From: Candidatus Thorarchaeota archaeon MP8T_1
Lineage (GTDB): Archaea > Asgardarchaeota > Thorarchaeia > Thorarchaeales > Thorarchaeaceae
Direction: 5' to 3'
Length of the DNA: 9,518 bases
Assembly: GCA_002825465.1 (NCBI GenBank)
Contig: PJER01000119.1
Span: 1-9,518, forward strand
The position numbers and the translations under genes were made by a program. Below the pieces are notes generated by a model. It worked only from the letters and a program-made list of their open reading frames with translations. It made no database searches and was not told the origin of the DNA. Below, one piece after another: positions 1 through 5,921 of the stretch; the first letter of the stretch is position 1; the number at the start of each line of letters is the position of its first letter.

Positions 1-1757
1 GCGTCCTCCAAATTTTCTTGTCCAAAGAGATTAAGAGCAGCCCGGTTTGCTCCGACTTGAATACCATCAGAATCAAATAGTTCAATACAGATTGGCGATT
101 CTTCAAAGATTGTTCTAAACATTTCCTCATTGGCTTTTAGGGCCGTTTCAATTCTTCGGCGGCTGGTCATATCAATTGCATGCAAAACGTACCCTCGAAT
201 ATGCCCATCTGGTTCTTTGAGTACTGAAATGACTACATCTAGGTAGATGATGTCACTTCGAGAAGTTTCAAGTATCCCTCTCTCCTTAACATAGCCAAAG
301 TCCCATTTGTACTCAAATCTCTGAATCTCTCCTTTTTTCACACCTTCGAGAACATCCCGTGGCAATCTGGAATCTTTGAATAAACCCAATCCCAGAAGTG
401 CTTCACGATTCTTCACACCCAGTAACTCAATAGCAGATTTGTTCGAATCAATGAGTAGTCCTTCAGAATTGAAGATGCCAATAGCAGATGGAGAATTCTC
501 GAAGACTCCTTGCCACCAATCTTCTCTTGCCCTGAGTGATTGAGTGATTAGTTTCTTTTCAGGTTGATCAATGGCACGCAGTTCTTGAATTAATTGCGCA
601 GAGCAAAGAATCGTATTCACTTTTCCATCTTCATCAAAGAGGACTGAATCGTGACAAAGAATGTCCTTTACCTTACCTGATTTTGTTAGAACTCTAAATG
701 TACAACTTGGACCAATTCCGCCATCTGAAGAAAGCAGGGATTTTAAGAATTCTTCACTATCAGCTTGTCCATCTTCGGGTATGAAACTCTCAATCCAGTT
801 CTTGCCAATAACTTCATTTTCAGCATACTCGAGTACTTCACAACCTTTTCGATTAATCATCAAGACATTGAATGAAGTATCTAACGCGACAATCATGGTG
901 CTTGTTAATTCGAGATATTTCTTTGCAAGGTCCCTTTCTTCTGTCAAGAGCTGCTCCATCATAACACGTTCTGTAATATCCTGAACGGTTCCCATCATCC
1001 TGACTGCTTTTCCTTTCTCATCAAAGGTTACCTCTCCCTCCTCGTGAACGTGTCGGATTGCATTGTCAGGGCGAATGATACGATGATCAATACTGTAGGG
1101 CACCTTGTTTTTTAGAGCCGCATCAACAGATTTCCTGACTAGCTCCCTGTCATCAGGATGGACAGACTCTAGAAATGCTTCATATGTTGCTGAGAATTCT
1201 TGTGGTGCGAGACCGAAAATCCGATAAATCTCATCAGACCAAATCTCTTTGTTCTCGACAATGTCCCAGACCCAACTTCCCGAGTGAGCGATGCGCTGTG
1301 CCTCAGCAAGTCTCGCTTCGCTTTCTCGAAGTTTCTGTTCTGATTCCTGTAGTGCTTTCTTTGTTCTGCGTTTTTCAACAGCAGTTAGAATATAATATGA
1401 GAGTTCTGCATACAGTCCTTCTATATTGGTCGTGCTCTTTCTAATGTAATAATCCGCCCCAAGATTGAGGGCTTGAATAGCAAATTCCTCTCTACTTTTT
1501 CCAGTAAAAATGATCACAGGAATATCGTCACCAGAGCTCCTTACGTGTTCTAGGATATCCAATCCGCTCCTTACCTCTTCAGCAAGATCAATATCACAGA
1601 CAGCAGCATCAAAACCATCAGTTTCAAGAAGTTTGATGGCTTCTGTTGAAGTCTCTACTGATACAATTTTATATTCTGGACTCTGTCGACTTAGAAAACG
1701 CTCACTGAGCTCAAGATGAACGGTATCATCATCGACCATTAGGACTCGCACAGCCAT
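1..1757 (-). CDS. Response-regulator receiver plus multi-PAS sensor protein (partial, C-terminus beyond left edge)
   Basis: Translation from the ATG at 1757 gives 585 codons with no stop before the window edge. Residues 1-118 are a CheY-like receiver: acidic pocket VDDD (D9-D11), probable phosphoacceptor D55 in VCDIDL, T85 in IIFTGK and K107 in YIRKS. A charged, probably coiled-coil linker follows (about 125-150). A PAS domain at about 150-265 has the PAS_3 signatures GSWVWD, SVHPDDR and GTVQDITER. Two more PAS-like domains lie at about 281-395 and 420-540, and a fourth starts near 550 (MFRTIFEESPICIELFD) and runs off the edge. The protein is probably cytosolic, since no membrane segment is visible. 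Whether it ends in a histidine-kinase HisKA/HATPase module or only in PAS domains cannot be seen; such architectures are common in archaeal two-component systems. It is transcribed away from the membrane-protein gene at 1903. The start is supported by the receiver beginning at once and by a weak GGTG-like SD at 1766-1769. Confidence 0.9.
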   Translation of the reverse strand, partial: MAVRVLMVDDDTVHLELSERFLSRQSPEYKIVSVETSTEAIKLLETDGFDAAVCDIDLAEEVRSGLDILEHVRSSGDDIPVIIFTGKSREEFAIQALNLGADYYIRKSTTNIEGLYAELSYYILTAVEKRRTKKALQESEQKLRESEARLAEAQRIAHSGSWVWDIVENKEIWSDEIYRIFGLAPQEFSATYEAFLESVHPDDRELVRKSVDAALKNKVPYSIDHRIIRPDNAIRHVHEEGEVTFDEKGKAVRMMGTVQDITERVMMEQLLTEERDLAKKYLELTSTMIVALDTSFNVLMINRKGCEVLEYAENEVIGKNWIESFIPEDGQADSEEFLKSLLSSDGGIGPSCTFRVLTKSGKVKDILCHDSVLFDEDGKVNTILCSAQLIQELRAIDQPEKKLITQSLRAREDWWQGVFENSPSAIGIFNSEGLLIDSNKSAIELLGVKNREALLGLGLFKDSRLPRDVLEGVKKGEIQRFEYKWDFGYVKERGILETSRSDIIYLDVVISVLKEPDGHIRGYVLHAIDMTSRRRIETALKANEEMFRTIFEESPICIELFDSDGIQVGANRAALNLFGQENLED

Positions 1758-1800
1758 TTGGCTCACACCTTCGGATGATACGGAAACTATTACGAGGTCT

Positions 1801-1812
1801 CTTATTACCTTT
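1801..1812 (-). promoter_or_regulatory. Probable TATA box for the receiver/PAS gene
   Basis: Read on the minus strand this is AAAGGTAATAAG, an A/T-rich element about 49 bp upstream of the ATG at 1757. Archaeal transcription usually begins about 25 bp downstream of the TATA centre, which would leave a leader of roughly 20-25 nt. The position is inferred by comparison with the other gaps in this window. Confidence 0.4.
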
Positions 1813-1815
1813 GAC

Positions 1816-1831
1816 AGGATGAAGAAATCCT
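1816..1831. promoter_or_regulatory. Inverted repeat AGGAT-N6-ATCCT, candidate operator
   Basis: AGGAT (1816-1820) and ATCCT (1827-1831) are perfect inverted arms separated by GAAGAA. The site lies between the probable TATA boxes of the two divergent genes (about 1806 and 1855). The arms are only five bases, so chance occurrence is possible. Confidence 0.3.
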
Positions 1832-1844
1832 AATGATTATGCCT

Positions 1845-1858
1845 GCAAAGCTTATATC
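1845..1858 (+). promoter_or_regulatory. Probable BRE/TATA promoter of the membrane-protein gene
   Basis: GCAAAG (1845-1850) followed by CTTATATC (1851-1858) resembles an archaeal BRE plus TATA box. Initiation about 25 bp downstream (near 1880) would give a short leader carrying the GGGAGG SD at 1888-1893, 9 nt before the TTG start at 1903. Confidence 0.5.
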
Positions 1859-1902
1859 GGTCCAGACCCTCTTTTTCTTAATAGTCAGGGAGGCTGCAAC
1901 TA

Positions 1903-3327
1903 TTGAGAATCCCGTTATTTAGTGGAATTGGTGTCTTCTTCAAAACACGTCGATATCTCGCATATCTTATTCTATTTGTTGCCACTACTTTCCTAGGTCT
2001 ATTTGTTTCGTGGGCGATGTATACATATCCTGGAACTGATTTGGAGAACATACTTGTTTACTTGTTCACATATATTGGTTCAGCTGGTACAATTTACTTT
2101 GCTCTAGGAGCACTGTTCACGGGCCTGAAAGCGGATCGGCTTTGGATTACAAGACGAGGGCGAGGCAGGGTTACTGAAATGAAAGGACTCAGCTGGATTG
2201 CGGTTTCGTTCGCAATTGCTGTGTTCCTATCAATTGCAGTTGGTCGTACTGCTTTGCTGTTCTTTGCAATATTCGGTTGGGTCGGTTGGATAGCTTTTCA
2301 AGGATACCTTTCAACACGAACGAGTCTTCGAATTGCTACAATTGCAGAACCTAAGAAAGGTGGATTTCTCCTAGGTACAGGGAGTTTCATAATCCTCATT
2401 ATCGGTCTAGGAATAATTGCTGCAGAAGCCCTGCTTGCTTTATACCTAGTCCCGAATGATATTCTCGGCCTTGGTACAATGATAAATGGAATCTTTCCAT
2501 CAGCTACTGCTAACCTTGCGGATCAATTCAGCTATTTAGTCGTAGCATATGCCTGCATGGGACTATTTGCTCTGGTCATGCTCCTCGCATTTTTGAAAAA
2601 CGTTGGAAAAGGAGCTGCATTGAACATCTCTCTTCTGACAATATTCATTGGAATTTATGCTGGCTACTTTTTGGTCAATATCATGAGAAGAACTGGTGTT
2701 TTTGGAATGGGGCCAGTAGATATTGCTATGTCTCTGTTCTTCTTGGCGTATGCATTAAGCGGAATAGGCAGGACTACGACTGAAGCTGCTGAAAGGCCAG
2801 GAGGTCGAATCGGTGATTTTGGTCCACTAATCACGTTCTTCCTTGCCAGTGGATTCTTCTTTGTTGATAGCATAATAGCTGTTGCATCAAATCCTCTTAC
2901 GATCATGGGAGGTGCAGGAGTTCCAGGCACCGGTTGGTTTGAAACCGGTATCCTCGCTGATCCTCGATTCCTGTTCTTATTCCGAGATGTTGCAAAACTC
3001 ATCGCTTTCCCCTTAACAGCAATATTCACCGCCATCTACTACCTTCGAGTTGAACGTACTGAACGCATTATTAAGCATGCTAAGGAGACTGGTGATACAT
3101 TTGAACCTGGCGAGGTTGATGAAGACCTAGCCAAGAGAGCGCCTGAACCTGGAAAGCCTTGGCCAAGTGAGAGAGCTGAGGGTGTAGAGAAAGGAAAACC
3201 TGGTTATGACCTATCAGCTCCTGATCCAGCTCCTGATCCAGATCGTCTTACTGTTGATAAAAGTCGTAGACTCGGCACGGCTAAACGATACGGTGAAGAC
3301 GACGACGACGACGATGAAGGAAATTAA
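1903..3327 (+). CDS. Polytopic membrane protein with acidic C-terminal tail, function unknown
   Basis: I do not recognise this 474-residue protein. Hydrophobic stretches at about 19-41, 49-72, 97-134 (one or two helices), 156-184, 208-231, 239-260, 270-287, 306-328 and 358-380 suggest nine or ten membrane helices. Basic residues at 81-89 (WITRRGRGR) and after the last helix (LRVERTERIIKHAK) suggest, by the positive-inside rule, that these parts are cytosolic. Residues 385-474 form a hydrophilic, proline-rich, probably disordered tail with a tandem APDP repeat (439-446) and a run of six aspartates near the end. The start is TTG at 1903, supported by GGGAGG at 1888-1893 and the upstream TATA element. 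The neighbour is a divergent receiver/PAS gene, so it could be a target or partner of that signalling protein, but nothing shows this directly. No transporter or enzyme motif is evident. Confidence 0.88.
   Translation: MRIPLFSGIGVFFKTRRYLAYLILFVATTFLGLFVSWAMYTYPGTDLENILVYLFTYIGSAGTIYFALGALFTGLKADRLWITRRGRGRVTEMKGLSWIAVSFAIAVFLSIAVGRTALLFFAIFGWVGWIAFQGYLSTRTSLRIATIAEPKKGGFLLGTGSFIILIIGLGIIAAEALLALYLVPNDILGLGTMINGIFPSATANLADQFSYLVVAYACMGLFALVMLLAFLKNVGKGAALNISLLTIFIGIYAGYFLVNIMRRTGVFGMGPVDIAMSLFFLAYALSGIGRTTTEAAERPGGRIGDFGPLITFFLASGFFFVDSIIAVASNPLTIMGGAGVPGTGWFETGILADPRFLFLFRDVAKLIAFPLTAIFTAIYYLRVERTERIIKHAKETGDTFEPGEVDEDLAKRAPEPGKPWPSERAEGVEKGKPGYDLSAPDPAPDPDRLTVDKSRRLGTAKRYGEDDDDDDEGN
3217..3240 (+). 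repeat. Tandem 12-bp direct duplication in coding sequence
   Basis: GCTCCTGATCCA occurs twice back to back (3217-3228 and 3229-3240), encoding Ala-Pro-Asp-Pro twice in the cytosolic tail of the membrane protein. The copies are identical at the DNA level, so the duplication is probably recent or unstable. Confidence 0.85.
3298..3312 (+). repeat. (GAC)5 trinucleotide repeat
   Basis: Five perfect GAC units followed by GAT encode the hexa-aspartate run just before the stop codon of the membrane protein. Such runs can change length by replication slippage without altering the reading frame. Confidence 0.85.
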
Positions 3328-3339
3328 AGAATGATCTTT

Positions 3340-3377
3340 GAGGGTCTTTAACGACCCTCCTCTTTCTCTTTTGGTTT
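3340..3377 (+). terminator. Hairpin plus T-rich tract, probable terminator
   Basis: GAGGGTC (3340-3346) and GACCCTC (3353-3359) can form a 7-bp stem with a TTTAAC loop, followed by a pyrimidine/T-rich stretch to about 3377. It begins 13 bp after the TAA of the membrane-protein gene and lies just before the convergent small gene's stop at 3380-3382, so it probably ends transcription from the plus strand. Archaeal termination mainly needs the T-rich tract. Confidence 0.55.
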
Positions 3378-3379
3378 GA

Positions 3380-3526
3380 TCAGAGTACAACCGCAAATAT
3401 CATTAAAATAGTGACAATGACGCCTGCAATTACGCAGTTCACGCACAAGCCTTCTTCAATCTCTCTCTTATCACGTTTGCTTAGTTTCTGTGATTCTTGT
3501 ACTTCATCCTTTTCCTCTTCAGCCAT
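3380..3526 (-). CDS. Small tail-anchored membrane protein with CxxC motif (48 aa)
   Basis: From ATG at 3526 to TGA at 3380-3382 the frame encodes 48 residues: a charged, Glu/Lys-rich, probably helical N-terminus (1-26, MAEEEKDEVQ...), then GLCVNCVIAG with C28 and C31, then a hydrophobic segment (about 32-48) that reaches the C-terminus. This is the layout of a tail-anchored protein with its N-terminus in the cytosol. A strong SD, GAGGAGG at 3534-3540, sits 7 nt before the ATG and is the main evidence that the frame is translated. It lies 54 bp downstream of the GNAT gene on the same strand and could be co-transcribed, but it also has its own A/T-rich promoter-like element. The CxxC could bind a metal, form a disulfide or be lipidated at the membrane edge; none of these is shown. 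Its similarity to a pilin-type signal is weak because nothing follows the hydrophobic segment. Confidence 0.75.
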   Translation of the reverse strand: MAEEEKDEVQESQKLSKRDKREIEEGLCVNCVIAGVIVTILMIFAVVL

Positions 3527-3533
3527 CAGATTG

Positions 3534-3540
3534 CCTCCTC
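3534..3540 (-). promoter_or_regulatory. Strong Shine-Dalgarno for the 48-aa protein
   Basis: Minus-strand GAGGAGG with 7-nt spacing to ATG 3526. It is the longest match to the anti-SD among genes with a canonical, correctly placed start in this window, and it identifies the small gene as real. Confidence 0.75.
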
Positions 3541-3564
3541 ACACCTGATTTGCGCACACGGTTA

Positions 3565-3578
3565 AAAACGTACGTTTT
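3565..3578. promoter_or_regulatory. Perfect 14-bp palindrome AAAACGTACGTTTT
   Basis: The site reads the same on both strands with no loop, so it is better suited to a dimeric DNA-binding protein than to an RNA hairpin. It lies 2 bp past the GNAT stop codon and overlaps the minus-strand A/T-rich stretch GTTTTTAACC, a possible TATA box about 40 bp upstream of the small gene's ATG. A repressor site for the small gene is the simplest reading. Confidence 0.45.
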
Positions 3579-3580
3579 CA

Positions 3581-4066
3581 TTACTTTGCGATGATCATCT
3601 CTAACTCAATTTCATCACGAATAGGTATACCATATTTTCCTACAAATGGCAACTGCGGCTTTAGTTTTCTCGACTCTTCAATCGCGTATCTATGAACTGC
3701 GACGATCTCAAAATCTCTTCTTTGGTAGAAACGTAGCGCATCAATATTATCATTTGTAGTTATCAACCAGATGCGCCTACATCTATTCATCTTCGCTATC
3801 TTCTGGACCTCATCAAGGAGGGCTGACCCAACTCCTCTGCCCTTTTCAATTGCATTCATTGTGACAATCTCGAGTTCGTAGTTCATTATACAGTATGTAA
3901 GAAGACCAACTCTCAGCCCATCAACCTCTGCAATAATCGCAGGAAGTTTATCTGCCTCATATGTCATTCCTCTCGTTACAATGATGTTGGATGCCCAGTT
4001 TTCAAGTAATAATTCAATAATCCAATCCCTATCATCTTTGGTCGAATAACGAACCTCAAAAGCCAT
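3581..4066 (-). CDS. GNAT-family N-acetyltransferase
   Basis: GNAT acetyltransferases move an acetyl group from acetyl-CoA to an amine; the substrate here is unknown. Counting from the upstream GTG at 4078, the acetyl-CoA pyrophosphate loop (motif A) is KGRGVGSAL at residues 79-87, preceded by the strand IVTMNAIE. The motif B region TTNDNIDALRFYQRRDF (107-123) contains the N-x-x-A-x-x-FY pattern. The C-terminus (VGKYGIPIRDEIELEM) matches a widespread stand-alone GNAT group with a conserved GIP-RDEIELE ending, recalled rather than searched. About 160 residues is a normal full length. I prefer ATG 4066 because the TATA-like element at 4093-4104 predicts initiation near 4072, giving an almost leaderless mRNA; GTG 4078 would add four residues. 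No SD is visible for either. The gene is divergent from a second GNAT and followed by the 48-residue protein. Confidence 0.9.
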   Translation of the reverse strand: MAFEVRYSTKDDRDWIIELLLENWASNIIVTRGMTYEADKLPAIIAEVDGLRVGLLTYCIMNYELEIVTMNAIEKGRGVGSALLDEVQKIAKMNRCRRIWLITTNDNIDALRFYQRRDFEIVAVHRYAIEESRKLKPQLPFVGKYGIPIRDEIELEMIIAK

Positions 4067-4092
4067 TGTATCTATCACATCACAAGAGTTGA

Positions 4093-4104
4093 CAATTAAT
4101 TAAA
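4093..4104. promoter_or_regulatory. Shared palindromic TATA-like element between divergent GNAT genes
   Basis: CAATTAATTAAA contains the palindromes AATTAATT and TTAATTAA and is the most A/T-rich site in the 67-79 bp between the two GNAT genes. It lies about 27 bp upstream of the presumed start site of the minus-strand gene. Being symmetric, it could direct transcription both ways. Confidence 0.4.
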
Positions 4105-4145
4105 TCGATGAGGATGAAGAAAACAGTTCCGACTCCAAATGATTT

Positions 4146-4694
4146 ATGACTCAATGTGACATATACTGCCTTTGCAGTTCTAAGGAGGTATCTCCAATCT
4201 ACAACTATGCTGAGGTTACCATAAGGCGGGCTAATCTTGCTGAAGTTGATATCATCAAGGATATTATTTTTGAAGCCTATGAGCCTGTGAGAAAACAGCT
4301 TTCTAGAATGCCTGCTGCCCTTCAAGAAGGTCTTGGTAAGATTTCAAGACATATTCAAATGGGCGACCAATATGTTGCTTTGGTGGGTAATCAGGTTGTA
4401 GGTACTATGAGAGTACGGCTTGCAGGGAGCGTCGGCGTTATTTCTCGGGTTGCAGTTGTAGGGAGCTTTCGTGGAAGAAGAATAGGTTCGATGCTTGTTG
4501 AATATGCAGAAAATCTTATGTCTCATATGGGTGCTTCTATAATAGAGATTGAAGTGTATGGTGCGGTTGAGCAACAACTCTCGTTCTATGAAAGAATGGG
4601 ATATGTCGAAACAGGCCGGCTAACTCGTCTTGGAGAAGAGATCGTCGTCATGCAGAAAGAACTTGTTGAATCTACGCTGGAAGATGAGGACTAG
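4146..4694 (+). CDS. GNAT-family N-acetyltransferase (second copy, start uncertain)
   Basis: The fold begins at YAEVTIRRANLAEVD (residues 21-35 from ATG 4146). Motif A is VAVVGSFRGRRIGSML (102-117), with R112 where many relatives have glycine, a common variant. The later segment QQLSFYERMGYVETG (143-157) matches the motif B region of acetyl-CoA-dependent acetyltransferases. The acceptor is unknown. ATG 4146 is the only canonical in-frame start, since a TGA sits at 4140-4142. However, it has no SD and adds 17 atypical, Cys-containing residues before the domain. A near-perfect SD, AAGGAGGT, lies inside the frame at 4182-4189, with an in-frame ATC 7 nt later at 4197, exactly where the domain should begin. 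The stop TAG at 4692-4694 overlaps the stop of the convergent radical SAM gene. The protein is only distantly similar to the adjacent GNAT, so this does not look like a recent duplication. Confidence 0.87.
   Translation: MTQCDIYCLCSSKEVSPIYNYAEVTIRRANLAEVDIIKDIIFEAYEPVRKQLSRMPAALQEGLGKISRHIQMGDQYVALVGNQVVGTMRVRLAGSVGVISRVAVVGSFRGRRIGSMLVEYAENLMSHMGASIIEIEVYGAVEQQLSFYERMGYVETGRLTRLGEEIVVMQKELVESTLEDED
4182..4189 (+). promoter_or_regulatory. Internal strong Shine-Dalgarno AAGGAGGT
   Basis: The best SD match in the window lies 36 nt inside the annotated GNAT frame. The next canonical start, ATG 4207, is 17 nt away and opens a frame of only five codons. The in-frame codon at proper spacing is ATC 4197, so the motif either marks a non-canonical start or is chance. 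Confidence 0.5.
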
Positions 4695-5773
4695 GGTATT
4701 ATTTCGCAGCCATTGTTATACTCGGGATATCGGAATTCCTCAAGTGATATACGTCCTGCGTCTATTAGGGACCTTATTGTGGGTATATGCTCTTTAAGTG
4801 TGGAGGTCAGGTGTTTTACAGTTAAGCAGACTTTTCTGAATCCTTCCTCTCCCCATAGTCTCTCTTTATTTGCAAAGAGGCATCTTCCTCCACATAGCCC
4901 GTACTCGTCGCATGAAGGGCACGGTTCATCAACATGCATTATGTTTCTCAAATCTGCTGGATTTGATTCTCGTATGTTTCCCACAATTGTGAAATCCCAA
5001 TCTGGAGAAATGGGGCATATTCCAATATCACCATTGACATGAACCGCGAATGTATCTATTCCAGAACCGCATCTCAATTTAGATGCATCACCTGTGAGAA
5101 TTGTATATACTAGCGGTTTGAATGGAACTATGCCTTCCATTTTCCCATCTTTCATCTTGTTTACCCATTCTGCAGCCAATCTGGAAATTCCGGGATTATA
5201 CGAATCCTCAACCCATCTATCGAAATCTGTCCAGTTGTTTTCAGCATCCCAAACAGCATTAAGTTGCCAGTGTACATGGTCAAAAGTGGGATTCTTGAGG
5301 TTTATCAGATGACTAACATCACTGTATATGTCTGACTCCTGTGAAATTGCCATTCTGGCGACTATATCACCACTATACCCTACTTCCTTCAACCATCTAA
5401 CGTTCTCCAGTACACGTTGATAAACTCCTTCTGATCTATATCCATCTGTAATCTGTTCTCTACCATCGATTGATACCAAGACTGAATGGAATCTTCTCAT
5501 GTATTCTGGTGGAATTCTATCTAGAAGTAATGCATTCGTTTGAAGCATAAATCTAGCATCCGGAAACCTGTCCATAAATTGGCGTAGAAGTGAAATTCGA
5601 AGTGTTGGTTCTCCACCATAAAACATCAGTTGTACGTCATCATCCTTTTCAAGGAAAGCAGCTAGTTCATCAAGAGAATACTGTACTTCTGTGTCTGGAC
5701 CAGTTTCTTCTCCACCATGACAATAGCAGCAATTTAGGTTGCATCTTCTGGTTAGGACGAGATGGTAATTCAA
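4691..5773 (-). CDS. Radical SAM/SPASM protein, putative peptide-modifying enzyme (AF0577-like)
   Basis: The N-terminus carries the radical SAM cluster motif C11-x3-C15-x2-C18 and the SAM-binding GGEP at 53-56. The C-terminal region has a full seven-cysteine SPASM pattern: C235-x12-G-x4-C253, then C285-x2-C288-x5-C294-x3-C298, then C316, which should hold two auxiliary iron-sulfur clusters. SPASM enzymes use a 5'-deoxyadenosyl radical mostly to modify peptides or protein side chains. The 360-residue length and the start MNYHLVLTRRCNLNC resemble the archaeal AF0577 family of putative peptide-modifying enzymes, recognised from memory. The protein should be cytosolic and oxygen-sensitive. The start is TTG at 5773, with GGAG at 5783-5786 (9-nt spacing). 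The gene is divergent from the C39-like peptidase and converges on a GNAT gene, sharing stop-codon bases. An extra cysteine (C356) lies near the C-terminus. The substrate is unknown and no clear precursor is adjacent. Confidence 0.92.
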   Translation of the reverse strand: MNYHLVLTRRCNLNCCYCHGGEETGPDTEVQYSLDELAAFLEKDDDVQLMFYGGEPTLRISLLRQFMDRFPDARFMLQTNALLLDRIPPEYMRRFHSVLVSIDGREQITDGYRSEGVYQRVLENVRWLKEVGYSGDIVARMAISQESDIYSDVSHLINLKNPTFDHVHWQLNAVWDAENNWTDFDRWVEDSYNPGISRLAAEWVNKMKDGKMEGIVPFKPLVYTILTGDASKLRCGSGIDTFAVHVNGDIGICPISPDWDFTIVGNIRESNPADLRNIMHVDEPCPSCDEYGLCGGRCLFANKERLWGEEGFRKVCLTVKHLTSTLKEHIPTIRSLIDAGRISLEEFRYPEYNNGCEIIP

Positions 5774-5813
5774 TGATTACAGCTCCACGTTCTTGCAGTC
5801 CACAATCAAACGA

Positions 5814-5822
5814 TATTATTTA
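5814..5822 (-). promoter_or_regulatory. Probable TATA box of the radical SAM gene
   Basis: Minus-strand TAAATAATA, about 45 bp upstream of TTG 5773. Initiation near 5792 would give a leader of about 19 nt that includes the GGAG at 5783-5786. Confidence 0.45.
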
Positions 5823-5845
5823 CTTTCAAAGTTTCATTTTTTTAT

Positions 5846-5865
5846 CACTACTGGCACAAGTAGTG
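5846..5865. promoter_or_regulatory. Inverted repeat CACTACT-N6-AGTAGTG, candidate operator of the divergent pair
   Basis: Perfect 7-bp arms (5846-5852 and 5859-5865) flank GGCACA. The centre (5855.5) is close to the midpoint between the two probable divergent TATA boxes at about 5818 and 5882. It is not near any gene end, so a terminator is unlikely; a dimeric regulator acting on both genes is the natural reading. Confidence 0.5.
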
Positions 5866-5877
5866 TACTATCGACAA

Positions 5878-5888
5878 GCTTATGATGG
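5878..5888 (+). promoter_or_regulatory. Probable TATA box of the C39-like peptidase gene
   Basis: GCTTATGATGG, preceded by ACAA, closely resembles GCTTATATCGG at 1850-1860 upstream of the membrane-protein gene. It lies about 40 bp before TTG 5922, predicting a very short leader starting at the GGAG (5909-5912). The T-rich stretch at 5838-5845 is an alternative. Confidence 0.4.
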
Positions 5889-5921
5889 CTCTGATACGAG
5901 TCCGAATTGGAGTCCTGACCT

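Noticed and set aside
661..984. A 107-codon plus-strand open frame
   Set aside because: It is antisense to the second and first PAS domains of the receiver/PAS gene, which show clear family motifs.
2664..3035. A 123-codon minus-strand open frame
   Set aside because: It lies entirely antisense to the membrane-protein gene, which has a coherent hydrophobic pattern and a supported start; the antisense translation shows no domain.
3214..3396. A 60-codon minus-strand open frame overlapping the end of the 48-residue gene
   Set aside because: It crosses the terminator-like hairpin and the antisense of the membrane-protein tail and lacks an SD; the 48-residue frame has the strong SD and a coherent membrane-anchor pattern.
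3581..4694. The two adjacent GNAT genes as a recent tandem inverted duplication
   Set aside because: Beyond the general GNAT motifs the proteins differ throughout, including their C-termini, so recent duplication is not supported.
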